Origin: Pseudoxanthomonas yeongjuensis
GTDB taxonomy: Bacteria > Pseudomonadota > Gammaproteobacteria > Xanthomonadales > Xanthomonadaceae
Direction: 5' to 3'
Length of the DNA stretch: 64,000 nucleotides
Assembly (NCBI RefSeq): GCF_010093345.1
Contig: NZ_PDWT01000003.1
Coordinates: 62,001 to 126,000, forward strand
The notes beneath the pieces are model-generated. The model saw only the letters and a list, made by a program, of their open reading frames with translations, was not told where the DNA came from and searched no databases. The position numbers and the translations under genes are program-made. Below are positions 32,788 through 40,703 of this stretch, piece after piece; position 1 is the first letter of the stretch, and every line of letters starts with the position of its first letter.

Positions 32788-33426
32788 ATGAATTGCCGCT
32801 GGCCGCATCCCGGTCCTGCTCCCCATGGCCTGTATCTGATCACCCCGGATGAAGCCGATACCGCGCGCCTGCTGGCGCGCACGGCGCCGTTGCTGGTCGC
32901 GGGCGCGGCCTGGCTGCAATACCGCAACAAGCGCGCGGGCGATGCCTTGCGGCACGAACAGGCCTCGGCCCTGCAGGAGCTTTGCCTGCAGGCCAGCGTG
33001 CCGCTGATCGTCAACGACGAGGTGCGCCTGGCCAAGGCCGTGGGCGCGGCGGGCGTGCACCTGGGTGAAGACGATGGCGACATCGCCGCGGCGCGCGCCA
33101 TGCTGGGCACCGACGCGATCATCGGCTCCTCTTGCTACGACCAGCTGGCTTTGGCCGAAGCCGCCGTCGCCGCGGGCGCGGATTACGTGGCCTTCGGCGC
33201 TTTCTTCCCCACGCGCAGCAAGAGCGGCACCCGCCACGCGGATCCGCGCCTGCTGGGCGAGGCCGCGTCGCTGGGCGTGCCGCGGGTGGCGATAGGCGGC
33301 ATTACCCCGGACAATGCGCGTTCGCTGGCCGAAGCCGGAGCGGACCTGGTCGCGGTGATTTCCGGCGTCTACGACGCAGCGGACCCGGTCGCCGCCGTGC
33401 ACGCCTACCGCCGATCCTTTTTGTAG
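32788..33426 (+). CDS. thiE: Thiamine-phosphate synthase
   Basis: The ATG at 32788 gives 212 residues; the open frame starts 12 codons earlier at a TTG. TIM-barrel motifs: 'GLYLITPDE', '[10 protein letters not shown]', '[26 protein letters not shown]', 'IIGSSCYD', '[17 protein letters not shown]' and '[12 protein letters not shown]'. It joins HMP-PP and THZ-P to form thiamine phosphate. I see no TPP riboswitch upstream, where only ~67 bp separate it from rubredoxin. The final codon and stop (TTG TAG) are in the following REP. Confidence 0.96.
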   Translation: MNCRWPHPGPAPHGLYLITPDEADTARLLARTAPLLVAGAAWLQYRNKRAGDALRHEQASALQELCLQASVPLIVNDEVRLAKAVGAAGVHLGEDDGDIAAARAMLGTDAIIGSSCYDQLALAEAAVAAGADYVAFGAFFPTRSKSGTRHADPRLLGEAASLGVPRVAIGGITPDNARSLAEAGADLVAVISGVYDAADPVAAVHAYRRSFL

Positions 33427-33496
33427 GAGCGGGCCTTGCCCGCGATGCTTTCCCGCGACCTGCACGAAGAGCATCGCGGGCAAGGCCCGCTCCTAC
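33423..33496. repeat. REP-like palindrome, GCGGGCCTTGCCCGCGATGC family
   Basis: Intact copy between thiE and hemL; its terminal GTAGGAG provides the thiE stop codon. Confidence 0.95.
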
Positions 33497-33525
33497 GGAC
33501 ACCACTTCCCTGGATGTAGAACACC

Positions 33526-34818
33526 ATGAACCACGAAAAATCCCACGCCCTTTTTTCACGCGCCCAGGAGCTGCTGCCCGGCGGGGTCAATTCGCCGGTG
33601 CGTGCGTTCAAGTCGGTCGGCGGCGAGCCGTTCTTCGTCCAGCGCGCCGATGGCCCGTACCTGTTCGACGTGGATGGCAATCGCTATATCGACTACGTGG
33701 GTTCATGGGGACCGATGATCGTCGGCCACAACCACCCGCAGGTGCGCGAGGCGGTGCAGCGCGCGATCGGCGACGGCCTGTCGTTCGGCGCGCCGTGTCC
33801 GGCCGAAGTCGCGATGGCCGAAACCATCACCCGGCTGGTTCCCTCATGCGAAATGGTGCGCATGGTCAACTCCGGCACCGAAGCCACGCTGTCGGCGATC
33901 CGCCTGGCGCGCGGCGCGACCGGGCGCATGCGCATCGTCAAGTTCGAGGGCTGCTACCACGGCCACGGCGATTCGTTCCTGGTGAAGGCCGGTTCGGGAA
34001 TGCTGACCCTGGGCGTGCCGACTTCGCCGGGCGTGCCGGCCGGCTTGAGCGAGCTGACTTCGACGCTGAGCTACAACGATTTCGAAGGCGCGACGAAATT
34101 GTTCGATGACATCGGCAGCGAAGTGGCCTGCGTGATCATCGAGCCGGTGGTCGGCAACGCCAACTGCCTGCCGCCGCGCACGGGCTACCTGCAGCACCTG
34201 CGCGAGCTGTGCACGAAGCATGGCGCGCTGCTGGTCTTCGACGAGGTGATGACCGGCTTCCGCGTCGCCCTGGGTGGCGCGCAGGCGCATTACGGCATCG
34301 TCCCGGACCTGACCACCTTCGGCAAGATCATCGGCGGCGGCATGCCGGTCGGCGCGTATGGCGGACGCCGCGACCTGATGGCGCAGATCGCGCCCAGCGG
34401 CCCGATCTACCAGGCCGGCACGCTCAGCGGCAATCCCGTTGCCATGGCCGCGGGACTGTCGATGCTGGAACTGGTGCAGGCGCCGGGTTTCCACGACAGG
34501 CTCGCCGCCGCGACCAACGCGCTGTGCGACGGACTCGAAGCCGCCGCGCGCGAAGCGGGCGTCGCCCTGACCACTACCCGCGTCGGCGGCATGTTCGGCC
34601 TGTTCTTCACTTCGGAACAGGTCGATACCTACGCCCAGGCGATCGCCTGCGACAGCGCCGCGTTCAACCGCTTCTTCCATGCGATGCTGGAACGCGGCGT
34701 GTACCTGGCGCCCTCCGCATACGAGGCCGGCTTCATGTCCAGCGCGCACGACGAAGCGATCATCGCCGAGACCGTGGCCGCGGCACGCGAGGCGTTCAAG
34801 GTCGTCGCGAAAGGTTGA
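33526..34818 (+). CDS. hemL: Glutamate-1-semialdehyde 2,1-aminomutase
   Basis: A 430-residue PLP enzyme of C5-pathway heme synthesis. Features: '[20 protein letters not shown]', '[18 protein letters not shown]', '[20 protein letters not shown]', the PLP-phosphate and Asp region '[12 protein letters not shown]', and the Schiff-base Lys in '[18 protein letters not shown]'. Full length and intact. It makes 5-aminolevulinate. The window also holds hemW and hemN, all at separate loci. The start follows a REP by ~30 bp. Confidence 0.98.
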   Translation: MNHEKSHALFSRAQELLPGGVNSPVRAFKSVGGEPFFVQRADGPYLFDVDGNRYIDYVGSWGPMIVGHNHPQVREAVQRAIGDGLSFGAPCPAEVAMAETITRLVPSCEMVRMVNSGTEATLSAIRLARGATGRMRIVKFEGCYHGHGDSFLVKAGSGMLTLGVPTSPGVPAGLSELTSTLSYNDFEGATKLFDDIGSEVACVIIEPVVGNANCLPPRTGYLQHLRELCTKHGALLVFDEVMTGFRVALGGAQAHYGIVPDLTTFGKIIGGGMPVGAYGGRRDLMAQIAPSGPIYQAGTLSGNPVAMAAGLSMLELVQAPGFHDRLAAATNALCDGLEAAAREAGVALTTTRVGGMFGLFFTSEQVDTYAQAIACDSAAFNRFFHAMLERGVYLAPSAYEAGFMSSAHDEAIIAETVAAAREAFKVVAKG

Positions 34819-34835
34819 GTGGTTCCAAGCCTGAT

Positions 34836-34904
34836 CTTGTGGGAGCGACGTAAGTCGCGAAGGAGTATCGATACCCTTTCGCGACTTACGTCGCTCCCAC
34901 AAGG
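34836..34904. repeat. REP-like palindrome, GCGACGTAAGTCGCGAA family
   Basis: Mirrored CTTGTGGGAGCGACGTAAGT / ACTTACGTCGCTCCCACAAG between the convergent hemL and argD genes. Confidence 0.95.
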
Positions 34905-34917
34905 GAGGGAATCCGAT

Positions 34918-36138
34918 TCAGGCGACGAAGGCATGCAGCGCCGCATGCAGCCGGCGCAGACCTTCAGCAATTTCCTCGTCGCTGATATTCAACGCCGGCA
35001 CGAAACGCAGCACGTCCGGCCCCGCCTGCAGCAACAGCAAGCCGTTCGCCGCGGCATGATCGAGGATCTCGCCGGCGCGTCCGGCGTACTCGGGCTTCAG
35101 CACCGCGCCGAGCATCAGTCCGCGCCCGCGCACCTGCGAAAACAACTGCAATTCGCCGTTGATCGCCGCCAATCCATCGCGCAATGCCGTTGACTGCTTC
35201 ACGACATTGGCCGCGATCTCCTCCGAAGCCAGCTTGCGCAGCGCGACCCGCGCCACCGCCGCGGCCAGCGGATTGCCGCCGAAGGTGGTGCCATGCGCGC
35301 CGAATTGCATGGTTTCGGCGACCTTCGGCCCCGCGAGCATCGCCCCGATCGGAAAGCCGCCGCCCAGGGCCTTGGCCAGGGTCACGATGTCCGGCACCAC
35401 CCCATCCTGCCAGTGCGCGAACAGGGTCCCGGTGCGGCCCATGCCGCACTGGATCTCGTCCAGCGCCAGCAGCGCGCCATGGCGGTCGCAGAGCTCGCGC
35501 ACGCCGCGCAGGAAACCCTCGGCCGCCGGCATCACCCCGCCCTCGCCCTGGATCGGTTCCACCAGCACCGCAGCGACATCGCCATCGGCCATCGCCTGTT
35601 CGAGCTGCCCGAAATCGTTGAAATCGACGTAGCGGAAACCGCCGGGCAGCGGCTCGTAGCCTTCCTGGTATTTCGGTTGCGCGGTCGCGGTGACCGTGGC
35701 CATCGTGCGGCCATGGAAACTGCCACGGAAGGTGACGATCACGCGCCGGTCGGGTGCGCGGCCTTGCGCCGTCGCCCACTTGCGGATCAGCTTGATCGCC
35801 GCTTCGTTGGCCTCGGCGCCGGAGTTGCACAGGAACACGCGGCTGGCGAAACGCGAGGCGACGACCAGCTCCTCGGCCAGCCGCAGCGGCGGCTCGCTGT
35901 AGAACACGTTGCTGGTGTGCCACAGCTTGCCGGCCTGTTCGGTCAACGCCGCGACCAGGTCGGGATCGTTGTGGCCCAGGCCGCAGACGGCGATGCCGGC
36001 GGACAGGTCGATGTACTCCCTGCCCTCATGGTCCCAGACGCGCGCGCCCTGGCCGTGCTCGAGGATCACTTCGCGCGGCTTGTATACCGGCAGATAGTAC
36101 TGCTGCCCGGTGGCGAGCAGTTCGGCGGAGGTGGACAT
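34918..36138 (-). CDS. argD: Acetylornithine/succinyldiaminopimelate aminotransferase family enzyme
   Basis: ATG 36138 ('MSTSAELLATGQQYYLPVY') gives 406 residues, the same as E. coli ArgD. The upstream extension crosses a REP and lacks homology. Class III PLP aminotransferase blocks: 'NSGAEANEAAIKLIRKWA', 'FRGSFHGRTMATVTATAQPKYQ', 'LLALDEIQCGMGRTG', Lys in 'VTLAKALGGGFPIGAMLAG', 'HGTTFGGNPLAAAVA'. It may serve arginine biosynthesis, lysine biosynthesis or catabolism (astC-like); the substrate choice cannot be fixed from sequence. Confidence 0.9.
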   Translation of the reverse strand: MSTSAELLATGQQYYLPVYKPREVILEHGQGARVWDHEGREYIDLSAGIAVCGLGHNDPDLVAALTEQAGKLWHTSNVFYSEPPLRLAEELVVASRFASRVFLCNSGAEANEAAIKLIRKWATAQGRAPDRRVIVTFRGSFHGRTMATVTATAQPKYQEGYEPLPGGFRYVDFNDFGQLEQAMADGDVAAVLVEPIQGEGGVMPAAEGFLRGVRELCDRHGALLALDEIQCGMGRTGTLFAHWQDGVVPDIVTLAKALGGGFPIGAMLAGPKVAETMQFGAHGTTFGGNPLAAAVARVALRKLASEEIAANVVKQSTALRDGLAAINGELQLFSQVRGRGLMLGAVLKPEYAGRAGEILDHAAANGLLLLQAGPDVLRFVPALNISDEEIAEGLRRLHAALHAFVA

Positions 36139-36213
36139 GCGTGGTTTCCTGCGGAAGACGGAGAAATTATAAGGGCGGCGAATAGTCCGACTGTGGTCGC
36201 GGGCCAACCTGGC

Positions 36214-36275
36214 GTAGGAGCGACGTGAGTCGCGAAGGATATGGGCGGTCCATTCGCGACTCACGTCGCTCCTAC
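36214..36275. repeat. REP-like palindrome, GCGACGTGAGTCGCGAA family
   Basis: Compact intact copy upstream of argD and downstream of gloA, with mirrored GTAGGAGCGACGTGAGTCGC ends. Confidence 0.95.
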
Positions 36276-36297
36276 GCGGGAGGCGTGGGCTGCGGAT

Positions 36298-36720
36298 TTA
36301 CCAGACGCCGGTGTTCGGCATCGACGACCACGGCTCCTGCGGCGGCAGGCTTGCGCCCTTCTGCAGCAGCTCGATGGAGATCAGGTCCGGCGAGCGCACG
36401 AAGGCCATGCGTCCGTCGCGCGGCGGCCGGTTGATGACGATGCCCTGCGCTTGCAGGTGCGCGCAGGTGGCGTAGATGTCGTCCACCTCGAAGGCGAGAT
36501 GGCCGAAGTTGCGCGCGCTGCCATAGTCCTCGTCCGAGCCCCAGTTATGGGTCAGCTCGATCTCCGCTTCCGGGTTGGCCGGCGCGCCGAAGTAGACCAG
36601 GGTGAACTTGCCGGCCGGGTTGTCGATGCGCCGGGTCTCGCGCAGGCCCAGGCCATCGGTGAAGAACTTGCTGGTGGCGTCCAGGTCGTGGACGCGGATC
36701 ATGGCGTGGAGGTATTTCAT
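36298..36720 (-). CDS. gloA: Glyoxalase I (lactoylglutathione lyase)
   Basis: ATG 36720 gives a 140-residue protein close to E. coli GloA. The four metal ligands are in place: His5 ('LHAMIRV'), Glu55 ('IELTHNWG'), His74 ('[11 protein letters not shown]') and Glu117 ('ISIELLQ'). The short form lacking the insertions of Zn-type enzymes suggests Ni/Co dependence. It isomerises the methylglyoxal-glutathione hemithioacetal. The start is immediately preceded (minus strand) by a triple 7-bp repeat. Confidence 0.93.
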   Translation of the reverse strand: MKYLHAMIRVHDLDATSKFFTDGLGLRETRRIDNPAGKFTLVYFGAPANPEAEIELTHNWGSDEDYGSARNFGHLAFEVDDIYATCAHLQAQGIVINRPPRDGRMAFVRSPDLISIELLQKGASLPPQEPWSSMPNTGVW

Positions 36721-36723
36721 GGG

Positions 36724-36744
36724 GAGTGAGGAGTGAGGAGTGAG
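36724..36744. repeat. Triple 7-bp tandem repeat (GAGTGAG)x3 at the gloA start
   Basis: Three exact copies lie 4-24 bp upstream of the gloA ATG; on the mRNA strand this reads (CTCACTC)x3, where the Shine-Dalgarno should be. No good purine-rich ribosome site is left. Copy-number variation could alter translation. Confidence 0.85.
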
Positions 36745-36759
36745 AAAAGCGTACTCGCT

Positions 36760-36863
36760 TTTGCTCGTCATTCCCGCGAAGGCGGGAATCGCTCCTGGCT
36801 CTTGCCTTGCCAAACAACTGCAAAGCAAGAGCGATTCCCGCCTTCGCGGGAATGACGAGCAAA
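36760..36863. repeat. Palindromic element with CCCGCGAAGGCGGG arms
   Basis: Ends TTTGCTCGTCATTCCCGCGA / TCGCGGGAATGACGAGCAAA enclose a loop with its own GCTCTTGC/GCAAGAGC pairing. It lies between the SDR and gloA genes; the core relates to 30778-30936. Confidence 0.9.
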
Positions 36864-36869
36864 ACCCAG

Positions 36870-37688
36870 CTAATCGAGGAACAGATCCGGCAGCAGCGGC
36901 TGCGACGGATCGACTGCGTAGCCCGAAAGATCGGTGACGCCGGCTTCCGCCAGCACTTCGTCATCGATCAGGAAATTGCCGGAGAAACCCTTCGCCGAAC
37001 GCGTCAGCACCGCATGCGCGGCGTCGGCCATGATCTCCGGCTTGCGGCCGTTGCCGGCGCTGACGCCGGGGATCATGTTCAAGGCTTCGGTGGCGATCAA
37101 CGTGCGCGGCCACAAGGCATTGATGGCAACGCCTTGCGGACCGAATTCGGCGGCGAGGCCCAGGGTGACGAAGCTCATGCCCATCTTCGCCAGGGTGTAG
37201 CCGGTATGCGGCGCCCACCACTTGGGATCCAGCGACGGCGGCGGCGCCAGGGTCAGGATGTGCGGATTGGACGACCGCAACAGATGCGGCAGGCAGATCT
37301 GCGCGCACAGGAAACTGCCGCGCGAGTTGACCTGGCTCATCAGGTCGAAACGCTTCATCGGCGTGTCCAGCGCGCCGCGCAACCAGATGGCGCTGGCGTT
37401 GTTGACCAGGATGTCGATGCCGCCGAACCGGTCCACGGTCGCGGCGACCGCCGTCTTCACTTCATCCTCCTCGCGGATGTCGCACTTCAGCGCCAAGCCC
37501 TGTCCACCCGCCGCGGTCACCGCGTCGGCTGCGGTATGAATGGTGCCGGCCAGCTTGGGATTGGGCACCGCCGATTTGGCGGCGATGGCGACATTGGCGC
37601 CGTCACGCGCCGCGCGCAGGGCGATGGCCAGGCCGATGCCGCGCGAGGCGCCGGTGATGAAGAGGGTCTTGCCTGCGAGGGTGGCCAT
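36870..37688 (-). CDS. Short-chain dehydrogenase/reductase, HSDL2-like
   Basis: ATG 37688 gives 272 residues. The Rossmann motif 'TGASRGIG' (12-19), 'NNAS' (96-99) and the catalytic Y164-x3-K168 ('YTLAK') are present. '[23 protein letters not shown]' and '[17 protein letters not shown]' match the HSDL2-like branch. In human HSDL2 the strand before the active site reads 'ISPP'; here it is 'LAPP', so the usual Ser is Ala148, with Ser152 nearby as a possible substitute. The substrate is unknown. Confidence 0.9.
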   Translation of the reverse strand: MATLAGKTLFITGASRGIGLAIALRAARDGANVAIAAKSAVPNPKLAGTIHTAADAVTAAGGQGLALKCDIREEDEVKTAVAATVDRFGGIDILVNNASAIWLRGALDTPMKRFDLMSQVNSRGSFLCAQICLPHLLRSSNPHILTLAPPPSLDPKWWAPHTGYTLAKMGMSFVTLGLAAEFGPQGVAINALWPRTLIATEALNMIPGVSAGNGRKPEIMADAAHAVLTRSAKGFSGNFLIDDEVLAEAGVTDLSGYAVDPSQPLLPDLFLD

Positions 37689-37691
37689 AGG

Positions 37692-37774
37692 AGGAGTGAG
37701 TGGAGAGGAGTGAGGAGTGAGCAAGAGCAGATGCCCGGATTTTACTCACTTCTCGCTCCTCTCCACTCACTCCT
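37692..37774. repeat. 19-bp perfect inverted repeat upstream of the SDR gene
   Basis: AGGAGTGAGTGGAGAGGAG (37692-37710) and its exact complement (37756-37774) flank an AT-rich loop. The left arm is followed by GAGGAGTGAG, the same purine-rich unit as the repeat at 36724. It lies 4 bp upstream of the SDR start. Confidence 0.85.
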
Positions 37775-37872
37775 GCTCTCAAGGCTTCGGCCCTTGCCCT
37801 TCCTTGTGCCCGGTCCTGCGCGCGTCGCCCATGCGCGTCACTGCATGCTCGCCCCCCCTATAATCGGCAGCA

Positions 37873-39864
37873 ATGAATCCCTCCTGGTTCGACACCCTGC
37901 TGGCCTGGATCACAGCGCATCCCGTGGCCGCGGGTGCGGTGATCTTCGCCATCGCGTTCTGCGATGCGGTCATCGTCCTGGGAGCGATCGTGCCGGCGCT
38001 GCCGTTGCTGTTCGCGGTGGGCATGCTGATCGGCCTGGGCGAACTGTCGGGACCGTACGCACTGGCCTGCGCCGCGCTGGGCGCTTTCGTCGGCGATGGA
38101 CTCAGCTTCCAGATCGGCAGGCGCTGGGGCCCGCAATTGCGCACGCACTGGCCGTTCCGCAAGTTCCCGCAACTGCTGGACCGCGGCGAAACCATGTTCC
38201 GCCGCAACGCCTTGAAGAGCATCCTGATCGCGCGTTACGTCGGCCCGATCCGCCCCTTCGTCCCGGCCATCGCCGGCATGCTGAAGATGCCCTGGCGCCG
38301 CTACCTGCCGGCCAGCGCGCTGGCGGCGGTGAGCTGGGCGGCCTTGTTCCTGCTCCCGGGCTGGGTGCTGGGCGAAGCCTACGATGCGGTGGCGGCGGTG
38401 GCCGGGCGCCTGGCCCTGGTGCTGGGCCTGCTGCTGGTGGTGATGGCCCTGGCCTGGGCGATGGTGCTGTACACCTATCGCTGGTTCGCCACGCATGCCG
38501 ACTCCCTGCTCGCGCGCGCGCTGGCGTGGTCGCACGAGCATCCGGTGCTCGGTCGCTATTCGATGGCGGTGTTCGACCCGCAACGCCGCGAGTCGGTGTC
38601 GCTGGCCCTGCTGGCGGTGATGCTGCTGGCCTTCGGCTGGATCTGGTTCGCTTTCCTGGCGCTGGTGCTCGGCCATGGCGAACCGCTGGGCGTGGACCTG
38701 GCCATCCACGGCTTCATGCAGGCCCTGCGCAATCCGCTGGCGGACTACCCGATGGCGGCGCTGGCCTCGCTGGGCGATGTCGAAGTGCTGGCCCCGGCCT
38801 CGATACTCGTGCTGCTGTACCTGGCTTGGCGCAAGCGCTGGATGGCGGCGGCGCACTGGCTGGCGGCGCTGGCGTTCGGTCTGGCGTTGACCGCGTGGCT
38901 GGGTGCGTCGGTGGATTTCCCGCGTCCGCCCGCGGTGGCCAGCGGTTTCAGCTTTCCTTCCATCACCATCACCATGTCCACGATCACGTTCGGCTTCTTC
39001 GCCGTGCTGATCGCGCGCGAACTGCCGGGGCGCCGGCGCATCTGGCCGTATCTGGTGTCGGGCGTGGTGGTCGCGCTGATCGGTTTCGCCCGCATCTACC
39101 TGGGCGCGCACTGGCTGAGCGACGTGATCGGCGGAATGCTGTTCGGGATCTTCTGGCTGCTGGTGCTGGGCATCGCCTATCGGCGCCGCACGGTGCGCTC
39201 GCTGTGGATGAAACCGCTGGCATCGCTGTTCTATGGCGCGATCGCGGTGGCCGCGCTGTGGCACGCGCCGCGCAACATCGAGCCGCTGCTGGCGCAGTTC
39301 GAGGTGTTGCAGATCCACGACTCTGTGGCACTGGAAGACTGGTGGCAACACGATTGGCGACGGCAACCGGCACGGCGCAACGAATTCGACGACCAACAAC
39401 GCTGGCCGCTGGATGTGCAGGTCGCCGGCCCACTGGCGCCGTTGCGCGCGCAACTCGAAGCGGAAGGCTGGCGGCTGCAACCGCAGGCGGGATGGGAACA
39501 GGTCCTGAACCTGCTCGACAACGACCTGCCCGAGCAACAGCAGCCGGTGCTGCCGGCCACCCTGGAGACGCGCGCGGAAAGCCTGCTGATGCTGCGCGCG
39601 GGTGGACGGCCCGGCGAAATGCTGGCGTTGCGCCTGTGGGCCGCGCCGACCCACCTGCAACCCGGCGACATGCCGCTGTGGATCGGCAGCGTGCAGACCC
39701 TGCAGCACCAACGCGCGCTGGAGTTCGTCGGCATGTGGCGACCGCTGCGCGAAGCCGGTTCGTCGCTGCAGGCCTTGTCCGCGGACATCGGCCCGCTGCA
39801 ACACCAGCTTGAGCCGCATCCGGAAACCCAATGGCCGGTGCTGCGGATCCGCACGGATCGATAG
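37873..39864 (+). CDS. DedA - PAP2 - LssY_C fusion membrane protein
   Basis: A 663-residue protein with three modules: a DedA/SNARE-assoc domain (~1-195, 'RYVGPIRPFVPAIAGMLKMPWRRY'), a PAP2 phosphatase-like membrane domain (~235-435) and a soluble LssY_C-type domain (~465-663). In the PAP2 part, motif C1 ('DFPRPP') and C3 ('RIYLGAHWLSDVIGG', His413 and Asp417) are present, but motif C2, normally PSGH, reads P362-S-I-T365, so the acid/base His is missing. Lipid phosphatase activity is therefore doubtful. DedA proteins are lipid (undecaprenyl-P) flippases. The fusion occurs in other proteobacteria. Confidence 0.9.
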   Translation: MNPSWFDTLLAWITAHPVAAGAVIFAIAFCDAVIVLGAIVPALPLLFAVGMLIGLGELSGPYALACAALGAFVGDGLSFQIGRRWGPQLRTHWPFRKFPQLLDRGETMFRRNALKSILIARYVGPIRPFVPAIAGMLKMPWRRYLPASALAAVSWAALFLLPGWVLGEAYDAVAAVAGRLALVLGLLLVVMALAWAMVLYTYRWFATHADSLLARALAWSHEHPVLGRYSMAVFDPQRRESVSLALLAVMLLAFGWIWFAFLALVLGHGEPLGVDLAIHGFMQALRNPLADYPMAALASLGDVEVLAPASILVLLYLAWRKRWMAAAHWLAALAFGLALTAWLGASVDFPRPPAVASGFSFPSITITMSTITFGFFAVLIARELPGRRRIWPYLVSGVVVALIGFARIYLGAHWLSDVIGGMLFGIFWLLVLGIAYRRRTVRSLWMKPLASLFYGAIAVAALWHAPRNIEPLLAQFEVLQIHDSVALEDWWQHDWRRQPARRNEFDDQQRWPLDVQVAGPLAPLRAQLEAEGWRLQPQAGWEQVLNLLDNDLPEQQQPVLPATLETRAESLLMLRAGGRPGEMLALRLWAAPTHLQPGDMPLWIGSVQTLQHQRALEFVGMWRPLREAGSSLQALSADIGPLQHQLEPHPETQWPVLRIRTDR

Positions 39865-39868
39865 TCCC

Positions 39869-39944
39869 GTAGGAGCGCCCATGGGCGCGAGCTCTTCGAT
39901 CCGATCGCGGAGACCCCAAAAGCTCGCGCCCCTGGAGCGCTCAC
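39869..39944. repeat. REP-like palindrome, GCGCCCATGGGCGCGAGCT family (degenerate)
   Basis: The left arm is intact (GTAGGAGCGCCCATGGGCGC); the right arm has changed to GCGCCCCTGGAGCGCTCAC. Confidence 0.8.
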
Positions 39945-39991
39945 GATTCGACCAGACCACACCGCTTTTTTTGCGCTTGCGGTCGATCGCC

Positions 39992-40570
39992 TCAAGGCAT
40001 CATCCGCAACAGCAGCTCCAGGCGCTCATGCACATCGTCTTCCTGCAGGATCGTGAGCCGCTGCGCATCGTCCAGCGGCAGGAACTCGGCCAGGCGCCAG
40101 CCGACCCAGGCGGCATCGTCGAAACGCGCGTTGCTGACCTTGCTGTGTTCGCCGCCGGCCTTCTCCAGGAAGTGCTGCAGCACCGTGGCCAGCAGCGCAT
40201 GTTCCGGGCGCAGGGAATCGTCCAGGTCGGCTTCGCGCCAGCGCACGTCACCCACGACCAGGCCGTTGTCGCGCACCCGTGTGCGCTGCACATGGAAACG
40301 CCGGGCTCCGCGTACCTGCAGGGTCAGCAGCCCATCATCGCCGGTGTCGAAATCCTCGATCACCGCTTCGGTGCCGAACGCGGCGGGGGTCGCCGGCGTG
40401 CCGGCTTCGCTGCCTTCCAGGATCAGGCAAACGCCGAAGCCGCGGCCGTTGCGGCCGCAATCGCCGACCATGTCCAGGTAGCGCCGCTCGAACAGCCGCA
40501 GTCCCAGTGCGGCCCCCGGCAGCAATATCGTAGGTAGCGGGAACAGGGGCAAGTCAAAGGTCGAAATCAT
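39992..40570 (-). CDS. LON peptidase N-terminal (substrate-binding) domain protein
   Basis: Stand-alone LON-substrate-binding domain of 192 residues. I start at ATG 40570 ('MISTFDLPLFPLPTILLPGA'), where homologues begin; an ATG 9 codons upstream is an alternative. Motifs 'LPLFPLP', 'LRLFERRYLDMV', 'FGVCLI' and 'DGLLTLQVRGARRFHV' are typical. It has no ATPase or protease domain. In bacteria these proteins are of unknown function, perhaps protein-interaction modules. It is convergent with the DedA-PAP2 gene. Confidence 0.88.
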   Translation of the reverse strand: MISTFDLPLFPLPTILLPGAALGLRLFERRYLDMVGDCGRNGRGFGVCLILEGSEAGTPATPAAFGTEAVIEDFDTGDDGLLTLQVRGARRFHVQRTRVRDNGLVVGDVRWREADLDDSLRPEHALLATVLQHFLEKAGGEHSKVSNARFDDAAWVGWRLAEFLPLDDAQRLTILQEDDVHERLELLLRMMP

Positions 40571-40703
40571 TCCTGCAGGCCAGGCGGCGCGCGCCATCGC
40601 ATTGGACAGCAGCGATATTACCCCAGCCGACCCATCGTCCTGACCCGTAGACCGAAGCTGACGCCACGACCGCGCGGGCTGCGGTCATGGCATCGACCGC
40701 ACC

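Noticed and set aside
32700..32790. TPP riboswitch upstream of thiE
   Set aside because: The spacer is too short (~67 bp) and has no THI-box-like conserved sequence.
36807..39812. 1001-codon open frame on the + strand across gloA-SDR and the DedA gene
   Set aside because: It crosses two antisense genes and overlaps the DedA-PAP2 gene in another frame; no domain content.
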